Assembly (NCBI RefSeq): GCF_034424645.1
Contig: NZ_CP139969.1
Coordinates: 1,860,001 to 1,924,000, forward strand
From: Bordetella avium
GTDB taxonomy: Bacteria; Pseudomonadota; Gammaproteobacteria; Burkholderiales; Burkholderiaceae_B
Direction: 5' to 3'
DNA: 64,000 nt
In this document: positions 9,804 through 21,149 of the stretch, one piece after another
Numbering within the stretch: position 1 is the first letter of the stretch
Layout of the letters: each line of letters begins with the position of its first letter
The notes under the pieces: generated by a model
The model's input: the letters and a program-made list of their open reading frames with translations, nothing else
Told to the model about the DNA's origin: nothing
Database searches by the model: none
Position numbers and translations under genes: made by a program

Positions 9804-9946
9804 GCCCCGTTGCGGACCCGCCAAGCCGTGTTTGCGGCGGTGCTCGGCTATGTGTCGGGGCGCAGCCAGGTGACACTGGCCTGCCGGGCGTCACCATCAC
9901 CTCATCCGTAACCTTAGCCGGGGGCTTCGCCTCGGTTTGTCCCGCT

Positions 9947-12277
9947 TTAGAACTGATACTGCACCCCTGCGCGCAGGGCGTATTCGCGGTAATCCTGCTT
10001 GCCCCAGTTGCCTGACAGGCTGGTCCAGCCGGTCCAGCTTTTGGCCAGGCGCGCGTTAAGGCCTGTCTTGAGTTCGTAGCGGGATTGGGGATACATGTTG
10101 TCGATGCGTTTGCCGTCCATACGGACGGTGGGCTCGATGCTGGAGCGCCACCAGTTGGCGGCAAGATAGGGCTGGAAGGTGTCGGCCTGGTGGTAGAGGC
10201 GGGCGCCCAGGCGGGTGAGCAGGCCATCGGCGTTGGCGCTGCCGATGCGCACGCCGGTGTTTTCGGTGAAGCCGGATTGGCGGTAGCCCAGGTAGATGAG
10301 CTGGGCCTGGGGTTCGATGACCCAGCGGCCGCTGAGGGCGGCGGCATAGCCGGTTTCGGCGGACAGGGCCCAACCGTGGGCCTGGTATTTTTCTTTTTCG
10401 AGCAACTGGCCTTCGACGCGGTTGCGGAAGGTGCCGATCTGGGCCCAGGTATCGACGTAGGGGCCCAGGCGGGTCAAGTCGTTGCCATACCAGGTGCCGT
10501 AGGCGCCCAGGCTCCAGGCTTGGCTGCGGCCGTTGGCGCGATAGGGGTTGCCGTCGGCGCGGGCGCGTGAGCTGCCCACGCCATAGCTGGCCATGAGGCC
10601 GGCATAGGTTTTGCCCTGGCCATCGGCGGAGGCCTGTTCATAGAGGTCGGCGCCGCCATGCAGGGTGAAGACGTCGGTCTTGGCGCTGTGGTTGCCGTCG
10701 CCGGTGTTGCCCTTGGCGTGGGCGCCTGTCATGCGCAGCCAGGAGGCGTGGGGCAGACGCTGAGTGGCTTGGGCCGGGGAGGTGGGCTGATCGCCGCGCC
10801 GGTCATCGAGGGTGTGGGTCAGGAATTGCTGAGCGAAGAACTGGTTGGCCAGATAGGCGCCGACTTCGGGGCGGTAGAGGGGCTCATCCGGCTGGTTATT
10901 GATTTTTTCCGAGCGCAGATACCAGGCCTCGGCATTGCTGCCGTCGGTGGCGCCGCGCAGCAGGCGGTACTCGTAAGGCCCGGCCACCGCGCGGCCCTCT
11001 AGCGCGAAGGCGTCGGTGGTGGTGGTGGCGCCATTGATGGCGTCGATGACCAGGATGCCGTTCTTGGTCTGGGCACCCGTTCCCCCGCTATTTCTGATCT
11101 GGACCAGCGTGCTGCCCCTGGCCCTGCCGCCATCGATGACGAGCCGGTCACTGGGGGAGTTGTCGCCAGCGAGATGTGTATTGAGGGTGAGCTCACCCTC
11201 ATCCGAATAATACTGTTCTACAGTCAAGGTGCGATACAAAGCAGGATTGGCACCATTGACTGGGGTGAATCGAATGGCGCTGGAGCTTGTCGTAAGTTCC
11301 GTGACTTGCGAGTCACCCGTTACCCACCATGTTGACTCGCCGTACATACTTAGCTCGGATCGAGCGCCGTTGACCTGAGTCGTTCGACCGACAAGCACGA
11401 CGCTGTCGGCTTCGATTTCCAATTCGCTCGTCGGCGCATTGAGTTCCCACAGCGCCTTTGCGCCGGCAATATGACTTTTGACAATCAATGCCGCCATTGA
11501 ACCACCTTCGGACAGGAAAGCGCTTCCTCGCTCAGATACGAGTTTGGAATCCGAAATAACGGTCGCTGATGCCCCTGCCGCGATGTGGATCGCGGCGGAA
11601 TCTGCGCCCCGAGTGGTGATGGCGCCATCGTAAAGGTCGAACGAGCCGTCTGTACCAAACGAGACGCCATGTGTAGCGTCGGCGCTTGTGCTGAGTGTGC
11701 TTTTCTTCATTGACACCCTGCTCTGTCCCGCGTTGGCGGGATCGTCAATCCGTACCGCATGAGCGCCCCTGCCTGACGTGATGATTTGGCTATTCTCCAT
11801 CTGAATGTCGCCGCCGTTGAAGGAATACACCCCGAACGCAGAATCGCCGCTGGTCGATATCTTGGCGCCGGTGGCGAAAATTTCACTGCTGTCTGACTCA
11901 GCTTAGAAACCGTAGCCATTTACACCGTTGGTCTGGACGTCGACGCCTCCGTTAAGGTGAATATATCCGCCGGTATTGGCGTAAACGCCGTACCGGTTGT
12001 CACCTGAAGCATACGAAGACACTTTATTTGTTGCTGTGATCGATCCGCTATTAATCGCCTGTAGCGCGGCAGAGTTGGTATCTGTACTGGTTACGGTGTA
12101 GTCGCCACTCGCCACTTCGTTTGTTCCGTTTACCAGAAGGGGGGCCGCCATTGTGTGATCCCAAGCGAGCAGCGCGAGGATTACGGCCAGCATCTTTTTG
12201 GGCATTACGGGCATCAACGGCTGTGGGTGCGGCAGAGCCTGCACAGAACTCAACGCGCGTAGAGGGGTGGCGTGCAT
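9947..12277 (-). pseudogene. Pertactin-type autotransporter, interrupted by an in-frame TAA
   Basis: The frame runs 776 codons from ATG 12277 but has one ochre stop at 11903-11905, after residue 124. The first part has an extended N-terminus and signal peptide (about 28-45, ending TMAAP) and the start of a Ser/Thr/Gly-rich beta-helical passenger. After the stop the same frame continues without shift through the rest of the passenger (AESDSSEIFATGA...), a pertactin-like junction and a complete beta-barrel ending in the outer-membrane signature VQYQF. Autotransporters are adhesins or surface virulence factors in Bordetella. Since the barrel is intact and in frame, the lesion looks recent, or could be a sequencing error or a site of readthrough. 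Confidence 0.85.
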
Positions 12278-12837
12278 AAAATGTCCTTGTCGCTCAGTGA
12301 TGCGACGCTAGTTGTATGAACTTGCGGAGCACGCGGCAGCCCATGCGCTCAGGAATCGCGTTAGCGCGAGCTTCCCGTCCTAGAATCGAGAGATAAGCCG
12401 GAAAGACAGTCAAACGGCGATGCGGTGGTTGCTGGCCTGTACCCATGGTGATTACTGCGTATGGCATACCGCCGTGGTTTGCGCGTGTTGCGCTCAGTGA
12501 GTGGGGAGGGTGTGCTTACCTGACCTTTCAACCGGCGAGAGGAGGCTTGTGGCGACAGCGGGTGGCGCAGGTCGGGGCTGGTCTTCGAGGCAGGCGTTTT
12601 GGCGACGGACACAGCACGAGCTTCCAGGAAAGAATGTGGGCAGACAGGTTTTTTTGAGGAATTAAACCTTCTTTCCTGAAGCACAAAAATCGTACAGGTC
12701 TCAAATATTAAACGGTAGGGGTGGACGCACTGATGTGCGGATCGCGCTGATTGAGCGGATGGCGATATGGCCTGTGTTGGGCCCCGTGGGAGAGACGTGC
12801 CGCCCGGCTTGGCCGGGACGGCGTAGCGTCATGATGA
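12278..12837. other. Intergenic region upstream of the autotransporter
   Basis: No gene is supported in these 560 bases. The segment 12640-12720 is AT-rich and may contain the autotransporter promoter. A 10-bp inverted repeat, CAGGAAAGAA at 12625-12634 and TTCTTTCCTG at 12669-12678, lies there; it loosely resembles the TTTC-rich heptads bound by BvgA but this is only a guess. A GC hairpin CCCGGC-TTG-GCCGGG (12803-12817) follows the tctA stop and could act as its terminator. Confidence 0.4.
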
Positions 12838-14355
12838 TTAGTGTTGCAGCGCGAGGGCTTTTTGGTGGGTGCGTTGGCGCACGGCGGAAACGACCAGCAG
12901 CAGGATCAGGGCCACGCAGGCGATGACAAAGCCCAGGCTGATGGGGCGCGTCACGAAGACGGCCAGGTCACCCCGCGACAGCAGGAGGGCGCGGCGGAAG
13001 TTTTCTTCCACCATGGGGCCCAGCACAAAGCCGAGCAGCAGCGGCGCGGGCTCAAAGCGCAGGCGCATGAGCAGATAGCCGGCGATCCCAAAGAAGGTGA
13101 CCATGCCGACGTCGAAGAGATTGTTGTTGGTGCTGTAAACCCCCACGCAAACAAAGAAGAGCGCGGCGGGGAAGAGATAGCGAAAAGGCACCGACAGTAG
13201 GCGCACCCACATGCCGATCAGCGGCAGGTTCAAGAGCAGCAGCAGCACGTTGCCGACCCAGAAGCTGGCGATCAGCCCCCAGAACATATCGGCGTGCTCG
13301 ATCATCATTTGCGGTCCGGGTTGGATGCCGTGAATGATAAGCGCGCCTAACATCAGCGCCATGACCGGATCGCCAGGGATGCCCAGGCTCATGGTCGGGA
13401 TAAAGCCGGTCTGCGTGGAGGCGCTGGTGGCGGCCTCGGGGCCGGCGATGCCTTCGATTGCGCCGCGGCCAAAGCGTTGTGGCTCGCGCGCCACCTTTTT
13501 TTCTGTCGCATAGGAGATGAAAGAAGCGATCGTGGGGCCGGTCCCGGGCAGGATGCCGAAGGCGGCGCCGATCGCCGTGCCGCGCACCAGGGCGCCGCGC
13601 GATTGCTTGATATCGCCTGGCTGCGGGCGCATGGAGCTTAGACCGATCTTGCCGGTATTGATCGCCGCGCCGTCGCCGATCTGGTTGATGTTCTTCAGAA
13701 AATCCGCCACACCGAACAGGCCCATGGCGAGCGCTACGATCTGGAGGCCGTCGCTCAGTTCCAGGATGCCGAAGTGAAAGCGCATGGTGCCGGTGTTAAC
13801 GTCGGTGCCGACCACGCCTAGCAGCAGGCCTACGGTCACCATGGCCACCCCCTTGAGCGCCGAACCCTTGGCCAGCGTGGCGCCGGCCAAGAGGCCCAGC
13901 ATCATCATCGAGAAGTATTCGGCAGGGCCGAACTTGAACGCGATGTCCACCAGCATGGGCGAGAACAGAATCATCGCGAGAATGCCGACGGATGCGCCGC
14001 AGAAGGACGAGAACATCAGCATGAACAGCGCCGACCCCGCCTTGCCATTGCGCGCCAGTGGGTTGCCGTCCAGGCAAGCCACCGCGTGCGAGGCGGTACC
14101 CGGCAGATTGAGCATGATGGAGGTGATGCCGCCGCCATACTGCGAGCCGTAGTAGATGCCAGATAACATAACCAGGGCCGCCGTCGGCGTCATGGTGTAG
14201 GTGAGGGGCAGCAGGATGGAGATGGCCGCCAGCACGCCCATTCCCGGCAGCACGCCGATGAGATTGCCCATGAAGACGCCGAAGGCTGCCCACATGAGGT
14301 TGTCGAGGGCGAACGCGACGGTAAAGCCCTGAGCTAGGTTGTTCAGAATTTCCAT
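12838..14355 (-). CDS. tctA: Tripartite tricarboxylate transporter, TctA large permease
   Basis: The 505-residue protein has about twelve membrane segments and the conserved TctA blocks GVLPGMGVLAAISILLPLTY, YYGSQYGGGITSIMLNLPG, GILPGTGPTIASF and GPEAATSASTQTGFIPTMSLGIPG. TctA forms the transport channel of sodium- or proton-driven tripartite carriers that take up citrate and other carboxylates. The start at 14355 (MEILNNLAQGF) fits the family; the longer frame adds a non-homologous stretch. It follows tctB by seven bases in one operon. No periplasmic TctC/Bug receptor is adjacent; in Bordetella many receptor genes are unlinked, so this is not unusual. Confidence 0.93.
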   Translation of the reverse strand: MEILNNLAQGFTVAFALDNLMWAAFGVFMGNLIGVLPGMGVLAAISILLPLTYTMTPTAALVMLSGIYYGSQYGGGITSIMLNLPGTASHAVACLDGNPLARNGKAGSALFMLMFSSFCGASVGILAMILFSPMLVDIAFKFGPAEYFSMMMLGLLAGATLAKGSALKGVAMVTVGLLLGVVGTDVNTGTMRFHFGILELSDGLQIVALAMGLFGVADFLKNINQIGDGAAINTGKIGLSSMRPQPGDIKQSRGALVRGTAIGAAFGILPGTGPTIASFISYATEKKVAREPQRFGRGAIEGIAGPEAATSASTQTGFIPTMSLGIPGDPVMALMLGALIIHGIQPGPQMMIEHADMFWGLIASFWVGNVLLLLLNLPLIGMWVRLLSVPFRYLFPAALFFVCVGVYSTNNNLFDVGMVTFFGIAGYLLMRLRFEPAPLLLGFVLGPMVEENFRRALLLSRGDLAVFVTRPISLGFVIACVALILLLVVSAVRQRTHQKALALQH

Positions 14356-14362
14356 GATGTGT

Positions 14363-14821
14363 TTAGCCCCAGCGCAGCAAAGGAACCTGCAATTGCAGGC
14401 CCCAGGAGAAGATGGCGACGCCAAGAAGCGTCACGCCGACGGCGAGCAGGGCGGCGGTTTTGACGCTGTGCTGTCGATCGCCCAGCGCGGAGATGAAAAC
14501 CAGGGCGAGGGTGGCGGGGATCAGGCCGCCATATTGCCCAAGCAGCATGAAGGCGAGCAGGCCGCCCGTGATGCAGCCCCAGCCGCGCCATTGCGGCGAC
14601 GTGGCCTCTGCGGCGTCTTCGGCGGGCTGGCGGCTAAAAGCGATACCTATGCCGAGCAGCGCCAGCAGCACACCCAGAATCGCCGGGAACATGCCCGGCC
14701 CCATACGACCCAGCGTGCCCAGTTGATACGTCGTGGCCTGGGCGAATGCCGCCAGCCCCAACACGATCATGGTGCCGCCGGCCACCCATTCCCGGCGGGC
14801 GGGCCTTGCGTCTTGCTGCAT
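14363..14821 (-). CDS. tctB: Tripartite tricarboxylate transporter, TctB small subunit
   Basis: The 152-residue protein has four membrane segments in the TctB (DUF1468) pattern: an N-terminal charged stretch, then helices near 14-33, 40-60, 78-115 and 125-148, with the GRMGPGMFPAILGVLLALLGIGI block. TctB is the poorly conserved small membrane partner needed by TctA. It is the first gene of the tctBA operon. Tandem 11-base-spaced repeats lie in its upstream region. Confidence 0.88.
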   Translation of the reverse strand: MQQDARPARREWVAGGTMIVLGLAAFAQATTYQLGTLGRMGPGMFPAILGVLLALLGIGIAFSRQPAEDAAEATSPQWRGWGCITGGLLAFMLLGQYGGLIPATLALVFISALGDRQHSVKTAALLAVGVTLLGVAIFSWGLQLQVPLLRWG

Positions 14822-14969
14822 CTTTAAGTCTCCTAGTATTTTTGGCTGACGACTGTCTTAAGCAAAGCTGACGTTAGGTTGAAAAGGCGTGCAGTCTAAA
14901 AGCCGAAACTTCCGTTCCGCTTTCAATTAATGATTAAGTTCGGGTAAATCCTGGTAAAACGTCATTAAG

Positions 14970-14988
14970 TTTCATTCTGCTTTCATTC
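14970..14988. promoter_or_regulatory. Tandem TTTCATTC repeat upstream of tctBA
   Basis: TTTCATTC occurs at 14970-14977 and again at 14981-14988, a spacing of exactly 11 bases, or one helical turn. This is the usual layout of sites for OmpR/PhoB-type response regulators. TctD, which controls tct operons elsewhere, belongs to that group, but no tctD gene is present in this window. The region 14920-14990 is AT-rich as expected for a promoter. Confidence 0.35.
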
Positions 14989-15052
14989 GAATTTCTCAGA
15001 AGAAAGCCGGGATGGCTTTGCGTCTAGTAAGACGGGTGGCGGGGCGACGCGC

Positions 15053-15078
15053 AAAAAAAAGCGGCCCGAAGGCCGCTT
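15053..15078 (-). terminator. Intrinsic terminator of icd
   Basis: On the minus strand an 8-bp stem AAGCGGCC/GGCCGCTT (15059-15066 with 15071-15078) with a four-base loop is followed by a run of eight T (15053-15060). It sits about 20 bases after the icd stop codon. Confidence 0.88.
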
Positions 15079-15097
15079 GCCATGATGCGCGAAGCGA

Positions 15098-17628
<2,531 letters not shown>

Positions 17629-18513
17629 TCAGAACGCCAGTCCGAGGCCGGGCAGGGGGCCGGCCCACCAACCGCTGCGCAGTTCCTGAGGGGGGCGATT
17701 AGCATGAACACGGGCGCTGGACTCCCAGGCATGTTCGCTGACTTCGACGCCGGCATAGACGCCATAGCCGTCGCCGGCCTTGATTTGGCCCTCGGCGGAC
17801 AGACTTTCGCCCGCCCGGATGCTGCCTTCGGCGTGGATGTCGCCGCGTGCTTTGATCCCCCAGCCCGCCTCGAGATGGCCGCCGGCACGCAGATCGGCGC
17901 CGCACTCGATGCCATGGCCGGTTTGCAAGCGCTGGGCGGCATCAATCGCGCCGCCGGTGCGCAGACCCTTGGCGCAATAGAAGTCTTGCAGGGCAGTAAG
18001 GCCTTCGCCGAGGCTACAGTCACCCGCGATGCGGGCCGGGCCCTGACTCAGTAAGTCCCAGCCGGCGCGCAGGGATTCACACTCCAGTTCGGAGCCCGAA
18101 TGCACATTCCATTCTGCCTGGATCAGGCCTGCGGCCCGTAACTTTTCTGCGGCCCGCAGGGCAGCGCCGCTCTTGATGTCGCCGCCCGCAATGACGCTGC
18201 CGCCCGAAGCAATGCCACCGCCGGCACGGATATCGCGGCCGGCGCGCAGCATGGTTGCTACCTCGATCGTTCCGCGCACATGAATGGTGCCCGCGAAAAT
18301 CAGGGCGTCAGCATCGACGTGATCGAGCGTGAGCACGGCGTCGGTGGGGCCGAATTGATCCAGCAGCCAACAGGCGTCGTTGATCCGACCGTCCGCGACC
18401 AGCGCGTCCAGGATCTCTTGGTAGCTGCTTTCCTGGCGGGCGTTGCGCACATACCAGCGAAAGCCGTCCGCGCAGGGTTGTTTGGCCTTGATGAAGGCTT
18501 TGGTGATGTCCAT
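17629..18513 (-). CDS. Beta-solenoid-like repeat protein of unknown function
   Basis: The 294-residue protein has an N-terminal alpha-rich region (about 1-65) containing KQPCADGFRWYVR and DGRINDACWLLDQFGPTDAVL, a module I recall from uncharacterised proteins in other proteobacteria. Residues 70-260 consist of short repeats of roughly six residues, such as LRAGRDIRAGGGIASGGSVI and ADLRAGGHLEAGWGIKARGD, with hydrophobic residues spaced as in bactofilin or polymer-forming beta-helices. There is no signal peptide or membrane segment, so it is probably cytoplasmic. It could form filaments or a scaffold; this is inference. Four cysteines lie inside the repeat body or N-terminal module. The gene is monocistronic. 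Confidence 0.75.
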   Translation of the reverse strand: MDITKAFIKAKQPCADGFRWYVRNARQESSYQEILDALVADGRINDACWLLDQFGPTDAVLTLDHVDADALIFAGTIHVRGTIEVATMLRAGRDIRAGGGIASGGSVIAGGDIKSGAALRAAEKLRAAGLIQAEWNVHSGSELECESLRAGWDLLSQGPARIAGDCSLGEGLTALQDFYCAKGLRTGGAIDAAQRLQTGHGIECGADLRAGGHLEAGWGIKARGDIHAEGSIRAGESLSAEGQIKAGDGYGVYAGVEVSEHAWESSARVHANRPPQELRSGWWAGPLPGLGLAF

Positions 18514-18828
18514 GCAATTCCTTCCGCCCGCCAGCTGGCGGGTTTGCGCGTGCGTCGGAGACGAACGCTTGAGGGCGCGGGATGTGCCCGACGACCTAGA
18601 ATGAATGCGCTTAGAACAGAGGGAGGTGGTCGCCGGGCTTAATCATCTGCGGCGAGCGTTGGGGAAACGCCGGCCTGGCGCGCGCGCGGCAGGGCGGGCG
18701 TGCAAATGTTGAGCAGGTGGGGGGCGAGGCCGGTCATGGGCGGCTATTGTACGAAGCCGGGGCGGGAATGGAAAGCACGGGCGATAATGGCACTTCAGGC
18801 CTGATGGGCAAGAGCAGGAGCATAAGCA
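18514..18828. other. Divergent intergenic region
   Basis: About 315 bases separate the repeat protein (minus) and the Arm-domain gene (plus). A GATAAT hexamer at 18783-18788 could be a -10 box for the plus-strand gene, but I see no matching -35. AGGAG lies just upstream of the ATG at 18829. No other gene is supported. Confidence 0.35.
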
Positions 18829-19038
18829 ATGAGCAAGGGGTTTGAGGGCGTGCGCCCGGCATCGGAGTCGTCCATCGAGATCGGCTTTGTGTTCGAGGGC
18901 CGTCAGCATGTGCAGCGATTGCGCCTTAAGCCCACGGCCGCCAACCTGAAAAAAGCGGCTGGGCAGCGGGCCGCCATTATCGAGGCCATCGCGCGCGGCG
19001 AGTACCGCCCGCCCGCCAACTTGCCTAAAGCGCAATAG
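18829..19038 (+). CDS. Free-standing integrase Arm DNA-binding domain (DUF3596-like)
   Basis: The 69-residue protein resembles the N-terminal Arm DNA-binding domain of phage and ICE tyrosine recombinases: SIEIGFVFEGRQHVQRLRL is followed by KPTAANLKKAAGQRAAI and an EAIARGEY segment. In integrases this three-stranded sheet plus helix grips arm-type att sites. Here a TAG stop follows immediately, and no catalytic domain (R-H-R-Y) is found in any frame downstream, where a diguanylate cyclase gene begins 44 bases later. The start has a good AGGAG. It may be a remnant or a domesticated small DNA-binding protein. Codon use and GC content look like the neighbours. Confidence 0.75.
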   Translation: MSKGFEGVRPASESSIEIGFVFEGRQHVQRLRLKPTAANLKKAAGQRAAIIEAIARGEYRPPANLPKAQ

Positions 19039-19082
19039 CCGGGCTAGGATCGGATGACCAGCCCATCTTTGTGATCTGAGCC

Positions 19083-20111
19083 TTGAATTCACTCATCTCG
19101 CAACTGTCTGCCTCTTTGCCTGCCGCCGGAACCCTGGAGCAGCTCACGCGCCCCTTGCTCGACATGCTGAGCACGGTCACGGACATGGAATCCACCTATC
19201 TGACATCCATTGATCTGAGCCAAAACCGCCAGCGGGTCGATTACGCCCGCAATGCGGGGGACATGCAGATCCCTGAAGGTTTGGAAGTGAGCTGGTCGGA
19301 CACCCTGTGCCGCCGTGCGCTGGCCGAGGGCTGTATGTACACCAATGATGTCGCCAGCCGTTGGGGGGATTCAGATGCCGCGCGGGCCTTGGGCATCAAG
19401 ACCTATCTCAGCGCGCCCGTGCGCGCCAAAGACGGCCATCTGCTGGGCACCATCTGTGCTGCCAGCGCCAGCATCAAGCCCATGCGCGAGGATGCCCAAG
19501 CCGTGATCGTCCTGTTCTCTAGCCTGGTGGCCAGTTTTATTGAGCGCGAAATGCTGATTACGCAGGTTCAGGACGCCAATCAGCAATTGCGTGACTTTGC
19601 CATGCATGACGCTTTGACAGGCCTGCCCAATCGGCGTGCTTTATTCCAGGCGCTCGAGCTTATGCTGAGTCGCGCCAGAGTAAAAGACGAAACCCTGCTG
19701 GTCGGGCTGATGGATCTCGACGGGTTCAAACAGGTCAATGACAACTACGGCCATCAGGTCGGCGATGCCTTTCTGCGTGCGCTGGGCGCCCGTGTCGCGG
19801 GGGCATTGCGTCCAGACGACGTGTTAGGCCGTCTGGGCGGCGACGAGTTTCTCTTGCTGGCGTCGGGCCCGCAGGGCCGTGAGCAGGCCGAGCAGGCAGC
19901 CCGGGCCTTGCAACAGCGTGTGCAGGATGCCTCTTCAGGGGATTACGCCTTGGGTGGCTTGACCCTGCCCTATGACGGCGCCAGTGTGGGCGTGGCCCTT
20001 ATCGGTCCTCGCGACGCCTTGGATGCAGACCAGGCGGTGCGCCTGGCCGATGCGCGCATGTATGAGGTCAAGCGCTCGCGGCAGGCCGCCAGGCTGGATG
20101 CCGCAGGCTAG
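19083..20111 (+). CDS. GAF-GGDEF diguanylate cyclase
   Basis: The 342-residue protein has a GAF domain (about 15-165) and a GGDEF domain (about 175-338). In the GGDEF domain DALTGLPNRRAL, the motif RLGGDEFLLL and the inhibitory I-site RPDD five residues before GGDEF are intact. It therefore should make cyclic di-GMP and be feedback-inhibited. The likely start is TTG at 19083; the first ATG in frame (19167) would cut into the GAF domain. The stop shares a CTAG palindrome with the stop of the converging AraC gene, giving a four-base overlap of stops. Confidence 0.88.
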   Translation: MNSLISQLSASLPAAGTLEQLTRPLLDMLSTVTDMESTYLTSIDLSQNRQRVDYARNAGDMQIPEGLEVSWSDTLCRRALAEGCMYTNDVASRWGDSDAARALGIKTYLSAPVRAKDGHLLGTICAASASIKPMREDAQAVIVLFSSLVASFIEREMLITQVQDANQQLRDFAMHDALTGLPNRRALFQALELMLSRARVKDETLLVGLMDLDGFKQVNDNYGHQVGDAFLRALGARVAGALRPDDVLGRLGGDEFLLLASGPQGREQAEQAARALQQRVQDASSGDYALGGLTLPYDGASVGVALIGPRDALDADQAVRLADARMYEVKRSRQAARLDAAG

Positions 20112-21031
20112 GTTCGCACGCCACGCGGCGCAATCCCGTAGGCGCGGCGAAAGGCCGTGGCGAAGTTGGCCGGGCTGCTATAGCCCGCGATCTCGGCGGC
20201 ATCCGCGACACTGACACCCTCGCGCTCCAGCGCAGCCCGGGCCCGGCGCAGACGGGCATCTCGCCGGTACTCGGCGATCGAGCTATTCCATGCGGCGCGG
20301 AAATGCCGTTGCAGGGTGTTGACGCTGAGGTGATGCTCGGCTGCGATGCGGGCCAAGGGCCAGTCGTCGGCCTGACCGCTTTCCAGTAAGTCCCGCACCT
20401 GCACCATGCGCAGGTATTTGCGTTGTGTCAGCGGCGGTTCTGCGGTGCGCTCTTCGCGTAGCGCCAGGGCCGATTCACGCAGCAACTCCAGCACGCGCGC
20501 CTCTAGATAAAGCGGCAGCAGATCGGCGCTCTGCCTCGGAGGATGCAGCACTTGCTGCACCCGGGCCAGGGAGCAGCGTGAGAGTTGCCAGCGCCGCGGC
20601 TCCAGGTGGGTTTGCGCCAGTTGCCGCAACACCCGGCAGCCGCGCTCATTCAGCCAGGACGTGCTGATGCGCAGGATGAGGCCGCGCTCGATGTCGCCGC
20701 GTCGTGACTGCCGCTGGACTTCGTGGCGCGCGGTTGCGCCCCAGATGACGCCGTGGCCTGCGAGCGCCTGCATTAGCAGCTTGCCCTCGGCGCTCAGGTC
20801 GGTGCCACCCGCCAGCATCAGCACGAGGTACAGCCCCGGCCCTTCATGGCCGCGCATGGGCACCCCTTGCAGGTCGCGCCAGTCAACACGCTGCAAGGTC
20901 AGGCCGAAGCCGAGCTGATGGGTTTCTAGCAGGCCCTCGAAGCAGGCGCGGCTTTCGGCCAGCGCGCTCAGATAGGGGTGGCGCAGAAGCGTTCCGTCAT
21001 TTGGTGCTTGGGCAAAGGTTTGTGGTGGCAC
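20108..21031 (-). CDS. bfeR: AraC family regulator, probable activator of the siderophore receptor
   Basis: The 307-residue protein has a variable N-terminal sensing region and a C-terminal AraC domain with two helix-turn-helix units: LARIAAEHHLSVNTLQRHF and VSVADAAEIAGYSSPANFATAFRRAYG. It is divergent from bfeA and only about 120 bases away, as expected for BfeR/PfeR/PchR-like regulators that activate receptor genes when the ferric siderophore is present. The start appears to be GTG at 21031. The shared promoter region has a Fur-like site. The name rests on position and family. Confidence 0.78.
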   Translation of the reverse strand: MPPQTFAQAPNDGTLLRHPYLSALAESRACFEGLLETHQLGFGLTLQRVDWRDLQGVPMRGHEGPGLYLVLMLAGGTDLSAEGKLLMQALAGHGVIWGATARHEVQRQSRRGDIERGLILRISTSWLNERGCRVLRQLAQTHLEPRRWQLSRCSLARVQQVLHPPRQSADLLPLYLEARVLELLRESALALREERTAEPPLTQRKYLRMVQVRDLLESGQADDWPLARIAAEHHLSVNTLQRHFRAAWNSSIAEYRRDARLRRARAALEREGVSVADAAEIAGYSSPANFATAFRRAYGIAPRGVRT

Positions 21032-21079
21032 GGCAAAGACCGCTAGCTAGACAAACTGACATAATTAGTGAAAACAAAT

Positions 21080-21098
21080 AGTAATACAAATCATTGTT
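21080..21098. promoter_or_regulatory. Putative Fur box between bfeR and bfeA
   Basis: AGTAATACAAATCATTGTT matches 12 of 19 positions of the classical Fur box, including the AATCATT core. It lies in an AT-rich segment between the two divergent genes, where Fur repression of both would be expected under iron-replete conditions. Confidence 0.6.
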
Positions 21099-21107
21099 AT
21101 ATAAAAA

Positions 21108-21133
21108 GTGACACTCAAGATAGGGAGTGTCAC
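21108..21133. promoter_or_regulatory. 9-bp perfect inverted repeat in the bfeA leader
   Basis: GTGACACTC (21108-21116) and GAGTGTCAC (21125-21133) form a perfect inverted repeat with an 8-base spacer, just before the Shine-Dalgarno and ATG (21150) of bfeA. It could be an operator for the divergent AraC protein or an RNA hairpin affecting bfeA translation. Confidence 0.5.
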
Positions 21134-21149
21134 CTGACGGGAGTTTTGC

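Noticed and set aside
8797..10347. 516-codon minus-strand open frame
   Set aside because: It overlaps the ATPase gene and the autotransporter barrel in wrong frames and is rich in Ala, Pro and Arg as expected for a shadow frame.
12361..12684. 107-codon minus-strand frame upstream of the autotransporter
   Set aside because: Composition is random (Ser, Arg and Pro rich) and it spans the likely promoter region.
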